From Pardosa pseudoannulata (Eukaryota > Arthropoda > Arachnida > Araneae > Lycosidae): a stretch of DNA of 64,000 nt. The stretch is from NCBI GenBank assembly GCA_032207245.1, contig CM063502.1, positions 66,290,069 through 66,354,068 of the forward strand. The letters are read 5' to 3'. This document shows positions 41,301-51,079 of the stretch, one piece after another. The stretch's first letter is position 1; every line of letters begins with the position of its first letter. The notes under the pieces are model-generated. The model made no database searches. It was not told the origin of the DNA and was given only the letters and a program-made list of their open reading frames with translations. The position numbers and the translations under genes are program-made.

Positions 41301-42038
41301 ATATGTCAAGTAATCTCCTTAAGAAAGTGCTGAATGATAGCCAAATGATAGAGCATTGCCCTTAGATACTAGAATTTGTAAGCTTGAATCCCACTAATGG
41401 CATGGATGCTCATAGCCGTTTAGAGTCAGCTTTAAGCAGTAGGTCCCATTCTCATTAGCCCTTGTGTAGCAAAACAGTAGACCATAGCACTCCAAACCAA
41501 ACCTCCTCAAGAAAATTACATCATTACAGATAATTTTAATAAATATGAATTCTTTTTAAATCATTGTTATCCTTCTTTTTTACCTTTTTACATATGCTTT
41601 TGGTGGCTTGGTAGTAAAATGCTTGGCTTTTACAGTAGCTGTCCAGATTAGATTCTAGATTAGATATTTTTTTCCGGTGATAAATGTGTATAGCTTCAGG
41701 TTTGGACAAAACATTTTCAAATTTATTTATTGCAACACTTGGCTTATTAAATTATAGTTGGCTGTTATATAATGTTATTTCTCCTTTTTGTTTCCTTTCT
41801 TCTTAATCTAAAATATTTCTGTCTTAATTTCATAATTTCTAAGGCATCAAACATTCCTAAAATATTTAATGATAATATATAATTTTCTTTAATTTCAGTG
41901 ACTCCTACTCCTGGACAAACAACGGTTGTTTATCATCCAGACCGATATTATCGACCAGATGGTACAGATGTTGCAATGGGTATGCTGGGAGGTGCTACAA
42001 TTGGATCTCTAATGTGGGGGCCTTTACTTTGGTGGTAA
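32331..42038 (+). CDS. PLEKHB2-like: Evectin / pleckstrin homology domain-containing family B protein
   Basis: Seven coding exons: 32331-32376, 35172-35317, 35546-35655, 37060-37099, 37185-37260, 38417-38494 and 41899-42038. All introns are GT-AG and phases agree at every junction, giving 636 nt or 211 residues plus TAA. Residues about 6-113 form a PH domain: KSGWLYRQTTVLKKWKKNW, then DGHLKYY, and the closing helix RAWQLALEQARLF with the PH-typical Trp103. Lys23 aligns with the lysine of mammalian evectin-2 reported to be needed for phosphatidylserine binding. Residues 115-166 are Tyr/Pro-rich with two PPTY (PPxY) motifs, 123-126 and 154-157, candidates for NEDD4-type WW binding. The tail DVAMGMLGGATIGSLMWGP ends in LLWW and matches the hydrophobic evectin C-terminus that anchors the protein to recycling-endosome or Golgi membranes. 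PLEKHB1 versus PLEKHB2 cannot be separated; invertebrates probably have one. The introns contain a SINE, a hAT MITE and dispersed repeats. Confidence 0.93.
32790..32965 (+). mobile_element. tRNA-derived SINE in evectin intron 1
   Basis: The head CGATGGCCGAATAATTAGGG and an exact B box GGTTCGAATCC are followed by GGCATGGATGTTCGTAGCAG, TTTAAGCAGTAGGTCCTG, CTCATTAGCCCTCATG and GACCGTAGCGCTCCAAAACC. It is one of the least diverged copies in the window and lies about 410 bp after the donor of the first coding exon. Confidence 0.85.
33130..34400 (+). repeat. Recurrent intronic repeat block, three diverged copies
   Basis: The block AATTAATCTTTRTTTAATAT followed by TWGA...AAATGTAC and a GGAAAAATATCTTAA-like phrase occurs near 33139, 34109 and 34276. 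The last two are about 167 bp apart, in the same orientation. No coding capacity is visible. All copies lie inside evectin intron 1. Confidence 0.5.
34480..34830 (+). repeat. Dispersed repeat, copy 2 (partner at 23660-24130)
   Basis: Shares, in order, AAATCTGCAACATACC, ATGTCATTTACA, CATGATTATTACTAAAATA, ATCAGAAGTAGAATTTTT and TTCGTGCAAAATAATTAACA with the upstream copy. It is located in intron 1, about 340 bp before the second coding exon. Confidence 0.55.
35893..36512. mobile_element. hAT-type MITE in evectin intron 3
   Basis: A 620-bp unit begins CAGGGTTTCTTAACC and ends, on the minus strand, CAGTGATTCCCAACAG. These imperfect inverted ends are of the hAT type. They are flanked by an 8-bp target duplication, TTTTAATA on the left (35885-35892) and CTTTAATA on the right (36513-36520), with 7 of 8 matching. 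The subterminal text (CATGGACTACCAAGGGGTCT) is typical of such elements. The interior has no ORF. Confidence 0.75.
39625..39720 (+). mobile_element. SINE 3' fragment in evectin intron 6
   Basis: Only the body and tail are left: TTATAGCCATTCTGAATTTT, CTTTAAGCAGTAGATC, AATTAGTCCTTGTATAGC and GGTGCTCCAAACCAGAACC. The tRNA head is missing. Confidence 0.6.
41334..41506 (+). mobile_element. tRNA-derived SINE in evectin intron 6
   Basis: The head GATAGCCAAATGATAGAGC and B-box region AAGCTTGAATCCCACTAATG are followed by GGCATGGATGCTCATAGCCG, TTTAAGCAGTAGGTCCCAT, CTCATTAGCCCTTGTG and GCACTCCAAACCAAACCT. It sits about 390 bp before the last coding exon. Confidence 0.8.
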
Positions 42039-42764
42039 ATTAATTATTCAGGTTATATTACCACAAATTGTCTTTTATCATTTTTAGTATTTATTTATTA
42101 CATTCATACTTAAGCCTACCTCTTTTGGACTTCATTAAATTCTCATAATGGTACCTATTTAAAAATTATTCAACTTTAAATAGTATAGCTGATCATTTAT
42201 ATACATATATATAATTTGCAATGTGTCAGTAATATTGCAAAGTCACATGATTTTTAAATTCTTAAATGTTTGTCTTGATGAAAATTGCATGAAACAGTAA
42301 ACAGGAGCTTATTAAATATTGACTATTTATTGACTCAAGTTATATATTAATAAACCAATATTTTATTGTAGGACAGTTGTTATGTTCCAATGTAAAACAT
42401 ATTAAGAATTTCTCTTTGTTTTTTTTATTTTTAAATGTATATTAACATTAATTATATATTTATGACTATTAAATTTGTAATTTTGTTTCTTCTTTCTAGT
42501 CATCAGTGGTATTTAATTAAAAAATTAAGCTTATTAATATTCTGGAAACTTAATGTAACTTCAAAAATTAAAAATAATGAGATGATTATATAAACTAAAA
42601 TACTAGAGGGGGAGATTATGCTGAGCAGCCTGAGAATTATAAATTTTAAAACCTCATAAAAGTCAGTAACTTCAAATTAAATGTAAAATAAAATACTGTA
42701 TAACAATATTACAGTAATTTAATTGATATATATAAATATATTATTCATATTGTTGATTTCTAAC

Positions 42765-43395
42765 TTATGCAGAAACTTTAGTTTCACATGTCCAATGAAA
42801 ATAAATAGGAAGTTTGAAACAGGAAAACTGAATTTTGAATTTTACCCTATGGTTTAATGCAAATATTGCTATCAATATGTTTATTCCTAATTTTAATATT
42901 ATCCAGAGAATGAGAAATACTGAAGCTGGGGTCTTTAAGAGAGCCTGAAGCTGCCTTAGAGATCTGAAAGAAACATTTACAGGCAAAGAAATTTTGTCAG
43001 AGTGTTATCTCTAACACATCTTTCATTTCATTTTCTTTTACCATAAGTCTAACAACGTTTTGTTTTGACTACAGTTAATCCAGTTGATAATTCTAAATAT
43101 TCATTAGTTAATCTTCCTTCTATGGGATCAGCACCTATTAAAAGATCAAATTCATTTCTTCACAAAATGTCTCACTGATGTCAATTTTCCTCCTCTTTAA
43201 TTCTTAATTGCTGGTACAAATCTACAAATTTTCACCTCTGAAAAAATCCTTAAAGCTGAGCATCTAAAAGTACTATCTAAATTATTTATCTCAAAAGGAA
43301 AAACTGAATGGGTTACTGGTTCAGTTTTCTTTCTAAACAGGCCATGTAGATATAACATGAGTTTATCATTTATTGTCCAATGACATTAGCTTTCT
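42765..43395 (-). pseudogene. BEL/Pao-type LTR retrotransposon pol relic (protease region), antisense downstream of evectin
   Basis: Read on the minus strand from about 43395 to 42765 there are collinear fragments with stops. LRIFSEVKICRFVPAI (about 43260-43210) is followed by DLLIGADPIEGRL (about 43140-43100), STGLTVVKTKRW (about 43080-43050), and LWIILKLGI (about 42920-42890). This order (EVKIC..P, then DLLIGAD, then SGLxAxxTxxGW, then LWxLExLGI) is the signature of the aspartic-protease-like segment of BEL/Pao pol proteins. The usual Asp-Thr-Gly-like region upstream is not clear. Frameshifts make it non-coding. Confidence 0.65.
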
Positions 43396-43399
43396 CTTG

Positions 43400-46300
43400 C
43401 CTATTTAAAAAACACTTCTACTATTATTAGAAAGGCAATATCTTTGTTATGGTCATTTTTTATACACTATAAACTTTCTGAGAACATATTAATTTTACGT
43501 AATCAGAAGTATTGTAAATTACATTTGACAGTTACTTTACACTGAAATTTTAAATGGTAAAATTTTTAATATTTTATGCAGTAGATTTATAGTACTTTTT
43601 AATTATCTTGTCTATCAAGGTGTAAATGTTACTAAACTTCTTTCATGTCAGAAAAATATCAATGAGCAAATTTGAAGTTTGATTACTCTTTAAAACTTTT
43701 GTAAAATAGATAACAATGGGGAAGCTTTATTCACACTAAATGTTAATGTATCATTTGCACCTTTGTTTCTTCAAAACTACAGGGGCAAAAACACTTTATA
43801 ATAAAACTTTACAATAAAGAAATAAATTTCTGTAGCATTGGAGTACCACTTACCTTAAAATGTTTTAAACATTGACACAGTAAAGATGTATGTGTTGTCT
43901 TTTTAATTGTACTAAATACACAAACTTCTGTAAGAAATTGAACATGAGATGATAAAGTCCTTACTTAAAAGTTAAAATGTACAATTGTTATAATTCAGAT
44001 TATCAATTTATAAGCCAGATACTAATTTTTATCAACAAAAGTGACATTTATTCTGCTTATATACAGGTTTAATAGTCCAAAGGGTAAAATTAAAGACTCT
44101 CTAGCCCTCAATGTGATCCCCCCTCTTAAGCAAATATATTTAAATTTTGTAAAATTACTTATGTAGTGTGTCTAACAAAAATATTCTAGTATATTTCTTT
44201 ATTTTAAAGATTTCACAAAGATATTTTTCATTATATTCTAGTCATTTATTATTATCAAGATTAATATTTATAAATCAAAACAAAAATATAAAATCACCAC
44301 CAATTTAGATATAAACTTTGTAGAATAAATGAAGTTATCCTGTTATCCATAAAATAGTATATAGAGTTACAAAGTATAAAGGAAAGATTACCTTGTAAAT
44401 AGATTATTAATATATTCTATATATTATTCTTTTTGCTATCAATGAAGAATCAAACTTTAAAAAGTGAACTAAAAATTTTGGAACTGTTGAATTTATTTTC
44501 TTTATCTAATATGAAATGAAAAAAGTTTTATTATATTTTTGGTTATGATTATGAATGTATTGATAGAAATTTTCTTATTGCTGTGATTTGAAATTGTTTT
44601 AAGTTTATGAATTCACAATATTTAAATCTAGTCATATTTACTTTAAAATGAGAGGATGGTAATCTTAATAAAATGGTTAATAGACCATTGGAAGCTATTA
44701 CATGACTGTGCCAAAAGATTTTGTTTTTGTATTTACTCTTTAAATTGTTTGCCCATTAATGTTTCCAAATTGGAAAATGATATTAAACTAATTATTTCTC
44801 CCAAAAAAATAATATATATGTATTATGTATGTGTGTGTGTATTTTCTGGGCAAGTCATTAGTCAAATATCATGTTCTAATTTGGAAACATTGGTGTTATA
44901 TAGTTTGTCTTCTGTAATACTATATGCTATTAATTGCCAGATAATTAAAACCTCTTCTTTCTCTAACCCCAAGCAGCTTTTATAAACCTTGTATAGTTGA
45001 AGCATGTTTTGTGTGACCTTGCAAGTAATATGATCAGCTTTAAAGCAATAAAGAGGAATCTGAGACATTTCATTTTCCTCGTATAATTTTCATTGTTTGT
45101 CTAATTTTTCTGTGAAACATATAATGCCTTCTCCTTGTTTATAAATCTTTTCATATGTATTTTCATCATAAATATATGAAAGCCACAACACATTATACAA
45201 CTGATGCATTATAGATAGAAGCAAATGTATTATCAGAGAGTATATTAGTTTTTTTGTAAATATTATAGAAGTTATCAATAGAATACCTCTATAAATGCTA
45301 TAAATTTATGGCTTTTCTATGAGACTTATAACAATTCATGATGTTTGCTGGTTGAAATATAGAGAATTTTAAGAACTTTTGCTTATTCTATGTTAAAAAT
45401 ACTCTATGTTCATTTGAATCCTTCTTTCCTTTTTCTCTCCATGGCTGTGATTTTTAGTTTAATTCTTTTAAAAATAGGACACATTTGTTTATAATAATAG
45501 TCCATCATAGTATCAGAGACCCCATGTTATATCTGCATAAGTCTGAAATAAAAAGAGAGCATTTAGAAAAAAAGAAATTTTTTTATAAAGTATGGAGACT
45601 CGCAGTAAGATATAATATTAAATGAAGCATTGAATTATGCTTAAAGGTCCTTCCTATTAATACTAAAATATTAAAAAGTTTGTTTCTAAGATTGTCGTAG
45701 GTTTGGCATAACAAAAAGTATATATAAATAGCAAAGCTGAATAAATTTGATCTGAAGATGATTATATAGGAGACAGCAGAAGAGCAATTCAAATTTCTTT
45801 CCCTATATACCAATCTTTGAATACCCTTTAATTGCTACAAATTTACTCCAAATTGAAAGATATGAAGTAATATGCATTATAGAGCTGTAAACAGGATTTA
45901 GTGTCAGGGTGGGAAGCTCAAACTGGACTGAACTAACTACATATTTCATTATTTTTTTACTAAAAAGCATAAAAAAATAAAACATGAAATTTAATATTAC
46001 TATTTAATATTATATATAGGAAGCTAGGTATATTGGAATAGTACTTCACACTCCTAATGCAGAGGTAGTAAGTAAATAAACTAAGGACATGCTTTGAAAC
46101 TTAACACTAGCAGTTCTGCATAAGGATGAACACCTAACTGGAACATATGCTTTGTACCCAGGTCTCTTTCTCAATAACAAAGATTGGCCACCATAGTTTT
46201 GGCTGTTATAAAGAGTTAAAATATTATATGTCTATTAGTTCTTGCACAGTCCTGTGGCATATGTTTCAGTAAATTGTATGATAAATTTGATGAAAACTAT

Positions 46301-47585
46301 CAACATAAAAAGTAGATAAAAATTTTAAAAATTGAAATTTGTACTTCAAAATTAAATTTTGATTAAGTATACAGTTTAAAAAATGTTATATATGAAAATG
46401 TAGGTTTATTTTAATGTTAAAATGTAATATAATAAACCTATTGGTGTTAAGGTGAAGTGGGCTCAACATGCTTGAATCCTCCTTCCATTCCCCTCCTCTG
46501 GCTACAGCCCTGGCACATATAATAGCTTTTATAACATATTTTTCCAAAGTATACATAATTCTAATTCCGATTTCCTACTCAGGATACCTTTATATTTTTA
46601 CACGCACATGGTTTAAAATATGTATATCATAATAACACTTGGGTCATGATACTATGTATGTTGTACCATTATTAAGTGTTATGAATTTTTAGTGGCCAAT
46701 GTTGGAGGGTATATCTTTGTTCCCTATAGTAGGAATGGAATGTTGCTGGCACTTTGCCAATTGGGCATCTTGCATGTGGTCATAATGTAACTATTTTTAT
46801 TATATTTATGGAATTCTTTCCTGTACGCTAAAACTAACTTGCTTGCTTTTCCTTTCTTTATTCTTAATTTTCTGCTTATTTTTTTAAGGGAGGAAAATTA
46901 CCATGTTAAAGTGTAGTTATAAAATGCAGAGTTTTAACAAAAAATTTTCAAATTATCGCTATATAAATCTCAAAATTTATTACTTAAATGTATATTTTCT
47001 ATTTTTTTAAATATTAACTTTACATCTAAATTATGTAGTAGTTATTCAATTTTCCTCTCTGTGATAGTACTGTATCTAGCTATATAAATTATAATGTTCT
47101 ACCAACATTTTAGAAAAAAAAAACCCAACATCTAATTTACATATACAGATATCTTTATGTATATAGATCAGTTGAAAGTTGTTTTCATCTGTAGTTAGCA
47201 TATGTAACTTATACAAAGTTATATATGTGTGCAAATTTATGCTTTAAAATATATATACAGCATGTAAAATTTGTAATTTTAATTTCTATCCAAGTTACTT
47301 TAATTATATTTTTTTTAAAATTTTATTTTTACATAATTTTTAAAATGCTTTTCACAAGCAGGTTTTTCATGCATCAAAAATACTTTTATTATTTAATCAA
47401 ACACTTTTAAATTTAACTTATGTAAGAACTTTAGCATTAACTGGATTTCTCTTTAAATTTCATATAATTCAGTTAATTTGTTTTAAACAGTTAATTTTTA
47501 TACTATGTTTTTTGTGCATTTTTGTGTTCATGTTTATATAACTTTTGCCAAAGATAAAGACCATTGTTAAAATTTTGAGATATTT
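43400..47585. other. No gene recognised; possible evectin 3' UTR and intergenic DNA; inverted repeat at 44758-44891
   Basis: Many AATAAA words occur after the evectin stop, so the 3' end cannot be placed by eye. Minus-strand ORFs around 45068-44862, 45278-45090, 45813-45583 and 45985-45803 have no recognisable domains. A (GT)n stretch is near 44830. See the separate inverted-repeat entry. Confidence 0.35.
44758..44891. repeat. Inverted repeat, 35-nt arms, 64-nt spacer
   Basis: Left arm 44758-44792 begins AATGTTTCCAAATTGGAAAA. Right arm 44857-44891, read on the minus strand, begins AATGTTTCCAAATTAGAACA. Identity is 31 of 35. The spacer contains TG-rich sequence. It may be a small foldback element; no target duplication is evident. 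Confidence 0.7.
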
Positions 47586-47589
47586 ATAT

Positions 47590-48030
47590 TCATACTTTTA
47601 TTTATTTACTTTTGTAGAATGTTTGGAAAAATGTTTCATTTGTATAACACAATTTGAACTTTGTCTAATGAAAGCACAAATGTTAAACATCAATTGCAAA
47701 ATGCAAATATTCATATATTTAGCAATGTGCTGAGATCTCTTACTACATATTATTTCACCATAATATTTCTATAATGATATTTGACTGTATTATTTCATTC
47801 ATACTTTCATTTATTTATTATATGTATATATAGAATGATTGGTAAGATTGTTTCATAGTTTAACCTCATTTCAACTTTGTCATCTCTCTGAAATTATATT
47901 GATGAAAGCACAATTAGAGCATCAAATGCTAAGTACAAATGTTAATATCTGAGATCTACATTACTACTATATATATAATTTTATTTCATCATACTTCTGT
48001 AATCATAAAATCTGATTATATTATTAAAAT
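47590..48030 (+). repeat. Degenerate tandem duplication, about 215-bp unit
   Basis: TTCATACTTTTATTTATTT (about 47589) recurs as TTCATACTTTCATTTATTT (about 47798), 209 bp later. GAGATCTCTTACTACATATT (about 47732) recurs as GAGATCTACATTACTACTAT (about 47950). Between them, AACTTTGTCTAATGAAAGCACAA in one copy matches AACTTTGTCATCTC...GATGAAAGCACAA in the other. Confidence 0.6.
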
Positions 48031-50096
48031 ATGTTGCATATTAACATTTATAAATCTATTAATTATTATTCTCCACAGAATATATGATGTTATTGATTTC
48101 AAAATGAAAGTTTGTGTTCATTTAGAATTATTTTTGAAATATTTATACTACTGTATTAATATTTATTTCATTTAATGTTTTATTTAATAATTATACCAAA
48201 TTTAACATAGAAGTTTTATCAACCCAATGAATACCTTAAATATAAATTATTATGTAGAGTTTTTAAAGAAAAAGGAAATTTAAACTACTCTCATTAAATT
48301 TAAAATTACTACCAGCTCATTTATGGATGGGTTATATAATTTTAAACATCAGTGGTATTTATACATAGGAAAATTTCAAGATACCAGATTTTATTTACCA
48401 TCATATATAAACACAGTACTCTAAAATGAAATTTCATAGTCGTATACTTATTTGTCTAGATACTGATAAAACTGTACGAAAGCAAATTCATATATAAGTC
48501 TTAAAAAATCATAAAATAGCAATTCAGATTACAAAATTATAAATTTATTGGCTTGTTTCAGATTACTATTTATCTTTCCTAAGTAGAAAAGAATTGTTTC
48601 TAGAAAATTCTAATACTATTTTATTAATTATCCAGATGGTAGGTATTAATGGGTTAAAAGATATTTTTTTCTTCCATTTTATTTCTTTTCTTCTCAAATA
48701 AATATAAGTTCATTATTTAAAAACATGTATATCTTATTTAATATATATAAATATTTGATATTAGTAACAAAGATTTTTTTCATTACCATATAATTTTTTT
48801 TAATCTTTTAAAAATTTTTGAACATGTTCTCAGCATATAGCATTTTTATAGCAGCATTTGATAGTTTATTGTTATTTATTTAGTAAAATTTAATTGATGC
48901 TAATATTTTGTTAATAATGTATTTTTATTTTGTCACTGATTCACTGATTTTTTTATTTTGGTCACTTTATTATTTTGTGCAATAAAATATTTTGATGTTG
49001 AAATATAGTTTATAAATTTTTCATTGTTCTGTAGAGTAGATTATATTAAACCCATAATATTTAACATATCAAAATATTTTTAAAAACCATTCATTTGTAT
49101 ATGATAAAGAATTTTTGAATGAGTTTATTTCTTGATATTATTGCTTTTCATACTTTTGTGAATGAGTTTATCCATGACTTATGTTTTATATGTGAACAGC
49201 CTGTAGTCTAGTGTCTGTCTTTTAGGTATTTATGGATAGATTAGAATGTATAAAGTATTTCTGTTGTGTTATATTGTTTAAAGTAAAAGTGAATCCTCAA
49301 CACTTGAATTTAGAATAAGTGTTTTTATTGCTAAATTTTTCATCTTTGTTTTTGAGTGAAAATCACTTCTACTTTTATAAATTAAGCAATTATGTGTGTG
49401 TCTTTCATTAGGATGTCATAATTTGAATTTTTATGTAAATATCTTTGAAGTTATATTTTGTCATATGAGTGTTATTTTTTCTAAATTATAACCTACACTT
49501 GGATTAAATGTTTTGAATGTGAAGTCATGCCTGCTTGCCTAAGATCAAATGTTAAAAAGTAACTTTTTATACCAGTAAAATTTTCAAATTTTTCTACTTG
49601 TTTATTTTGTATTTTGATAAAATAAATTCTTATTTATTTAGTAGATTAATGTTAGCATACAATTACTGAACTTGTATATTTATAAGCATAGCTTTTTGTT
49701 TTTTCTTTTATTTTTACATTTTTATTTTTTTAGTTATTGCACAAATTAAGATTAAACCCTAATTAAAATCCACTTAAAAGCTGATTGCATAATTTAGTAA
49801 ACATTGTACTTTTTTTGCGAGATCTCACTTATTTTCTTAGGTATGCTTTGTCACACCTCATACATTTGTTAAAATATATATGTATTTATCATAAATAATA
49901 TTTTAGTAAATAAATGATAGATAGATTTCTACACATTTAATGACAGCAGAAATATATTTTATTCATAAATTTTGTTTCTGATACATTTTGTTATAATCTT
50001 TACGAAGTGTATTGTCTGTAGGTACATTTTTCTGTTTACTTATGTTAAGTTTGATCTTTTAAAGCTTTTATTGTGTTAGCTTGTGAGAAAAATGTC

Positions 50097-50127
<31 letters not shown>

Positions 50128-50590
50128 GAGTTTAAATTAAAAATGAAAATTTTAAAGAATGTCTTTGTTTAAAACTTTCTTTAATATCAAACACTTACAT
50201 TAGCATTTTTTTTTTTTTTTTTTAGTTAAAAGGTTTAAAACCTAGCCTATGAAATTTTGTAGAGTTGTTTAGTAATCCAAACTTTACTGGACTACTTGTT
50301 GTGGATTGATTTACCCATAAAGCAAGGAAATAAACATTTTACTTCTTGTAGGGCTGCCAATTGCTGCTAAAATGCTACTATTTTCTATGTTTGGCTCTAG
50401 GCAACTATGACTGTTTTATCAAAAAAAAATAGCCTAAAAACAACTGTTTCCTGTAATTAGACAACTTTCTTAACAAAACTGGTAACTTTTTTTAAAAAAT
50501 TCGAATGCAGATGCAGTACAGCTACCTGGAAAAATCAGGATACTTTTCTTTTGATTTAAAAATAGCCCAAAGTCATATATAAGAAAATCG
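48031..50590. other. T-rich sequence, nothing recognised; short (TA)n at about 50096-50121
   Basis: No ORF above noise. The plus strand remains strongly T-rich, as in the evectin introns. Poly-T runs lie near 48770 and 50205-50222. Confidence 0.4.
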
Positions 50591-50599
50591 GAGGAATAG

Positions 50600-51075
50600 G
50601 GTTCTATTGCTCTTTTTATTATTATTATTTACAAGAAATTCGACTGTCAATCGTGATGTATGAAGAAATGTTTTGTCATAGTGAAGCATGAGTTCCCTTA
50701 CATTAACTTTTGAAGAATTTCTGAAAGATACTTAGTGGTACACCAGTTTGCTATAATTGTCTTCAGTTTTTCTAGCTTGATGACTATGATAAGTTCTTTA
50801 CTTCTGAAGAAAATGACATATACTTTTTTCACTACTCATTGCCTTTTCACCATTGTTGGTTTAAAGTCAAATTCAAAAACCTATACTTACATGATATGTT
50901 ACAACATCAAAAAGTGGTGTGTGTGTTTTATGACTTGTTATGATTTTAGAAATAGGGCGGTGTCTACCACTGTTAAGTAGTTTCAGGACTTCTTTGCAGA
51001 TTCTGACATTCTCTACATTTTGGTGTTCTGTTAAATTATGGAGAACCCAATGGCAAACTAATTTTCTAGTTTGTT
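50600..51075 (-). pseudogene. mariner-type transposase relic
   Basis: The minus strand from about 51075 to 50600 reads LTEHQNVENVRICKEVLKLL, then ISKIITSHKT near the place where mariners have IxTxDExW. Further on it reads LMLHYDKTFLHTSRLTVEFL, near the HDNARPHxA motif. Both catalytic-site motifs are eroded and several stops are present. Assignment rests on collinear resemblance to mariner/SETMAR-like transposases. Confidence 0.5.
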
Positions 51076-51079
51076 TTTC

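Noticed and set aside
43071..43178. Possible alternative terminal exon of evectin (acceptor GACTACAG, then 33 codons ending in TGA), phase-compatible with exon 6
   Set aside because: The opposite strand of the same stretch reads as a BEL/Pao protease segment (DLLIGAD...), which explains the open frame. The normal last exon already gives the conserved evectin C-terminus.
48031..50590. Long evectin 3' UTR with a definite poly(A) site
   Set aside because: AATAAA words are too frequent in this composition to choose one without transcript data.
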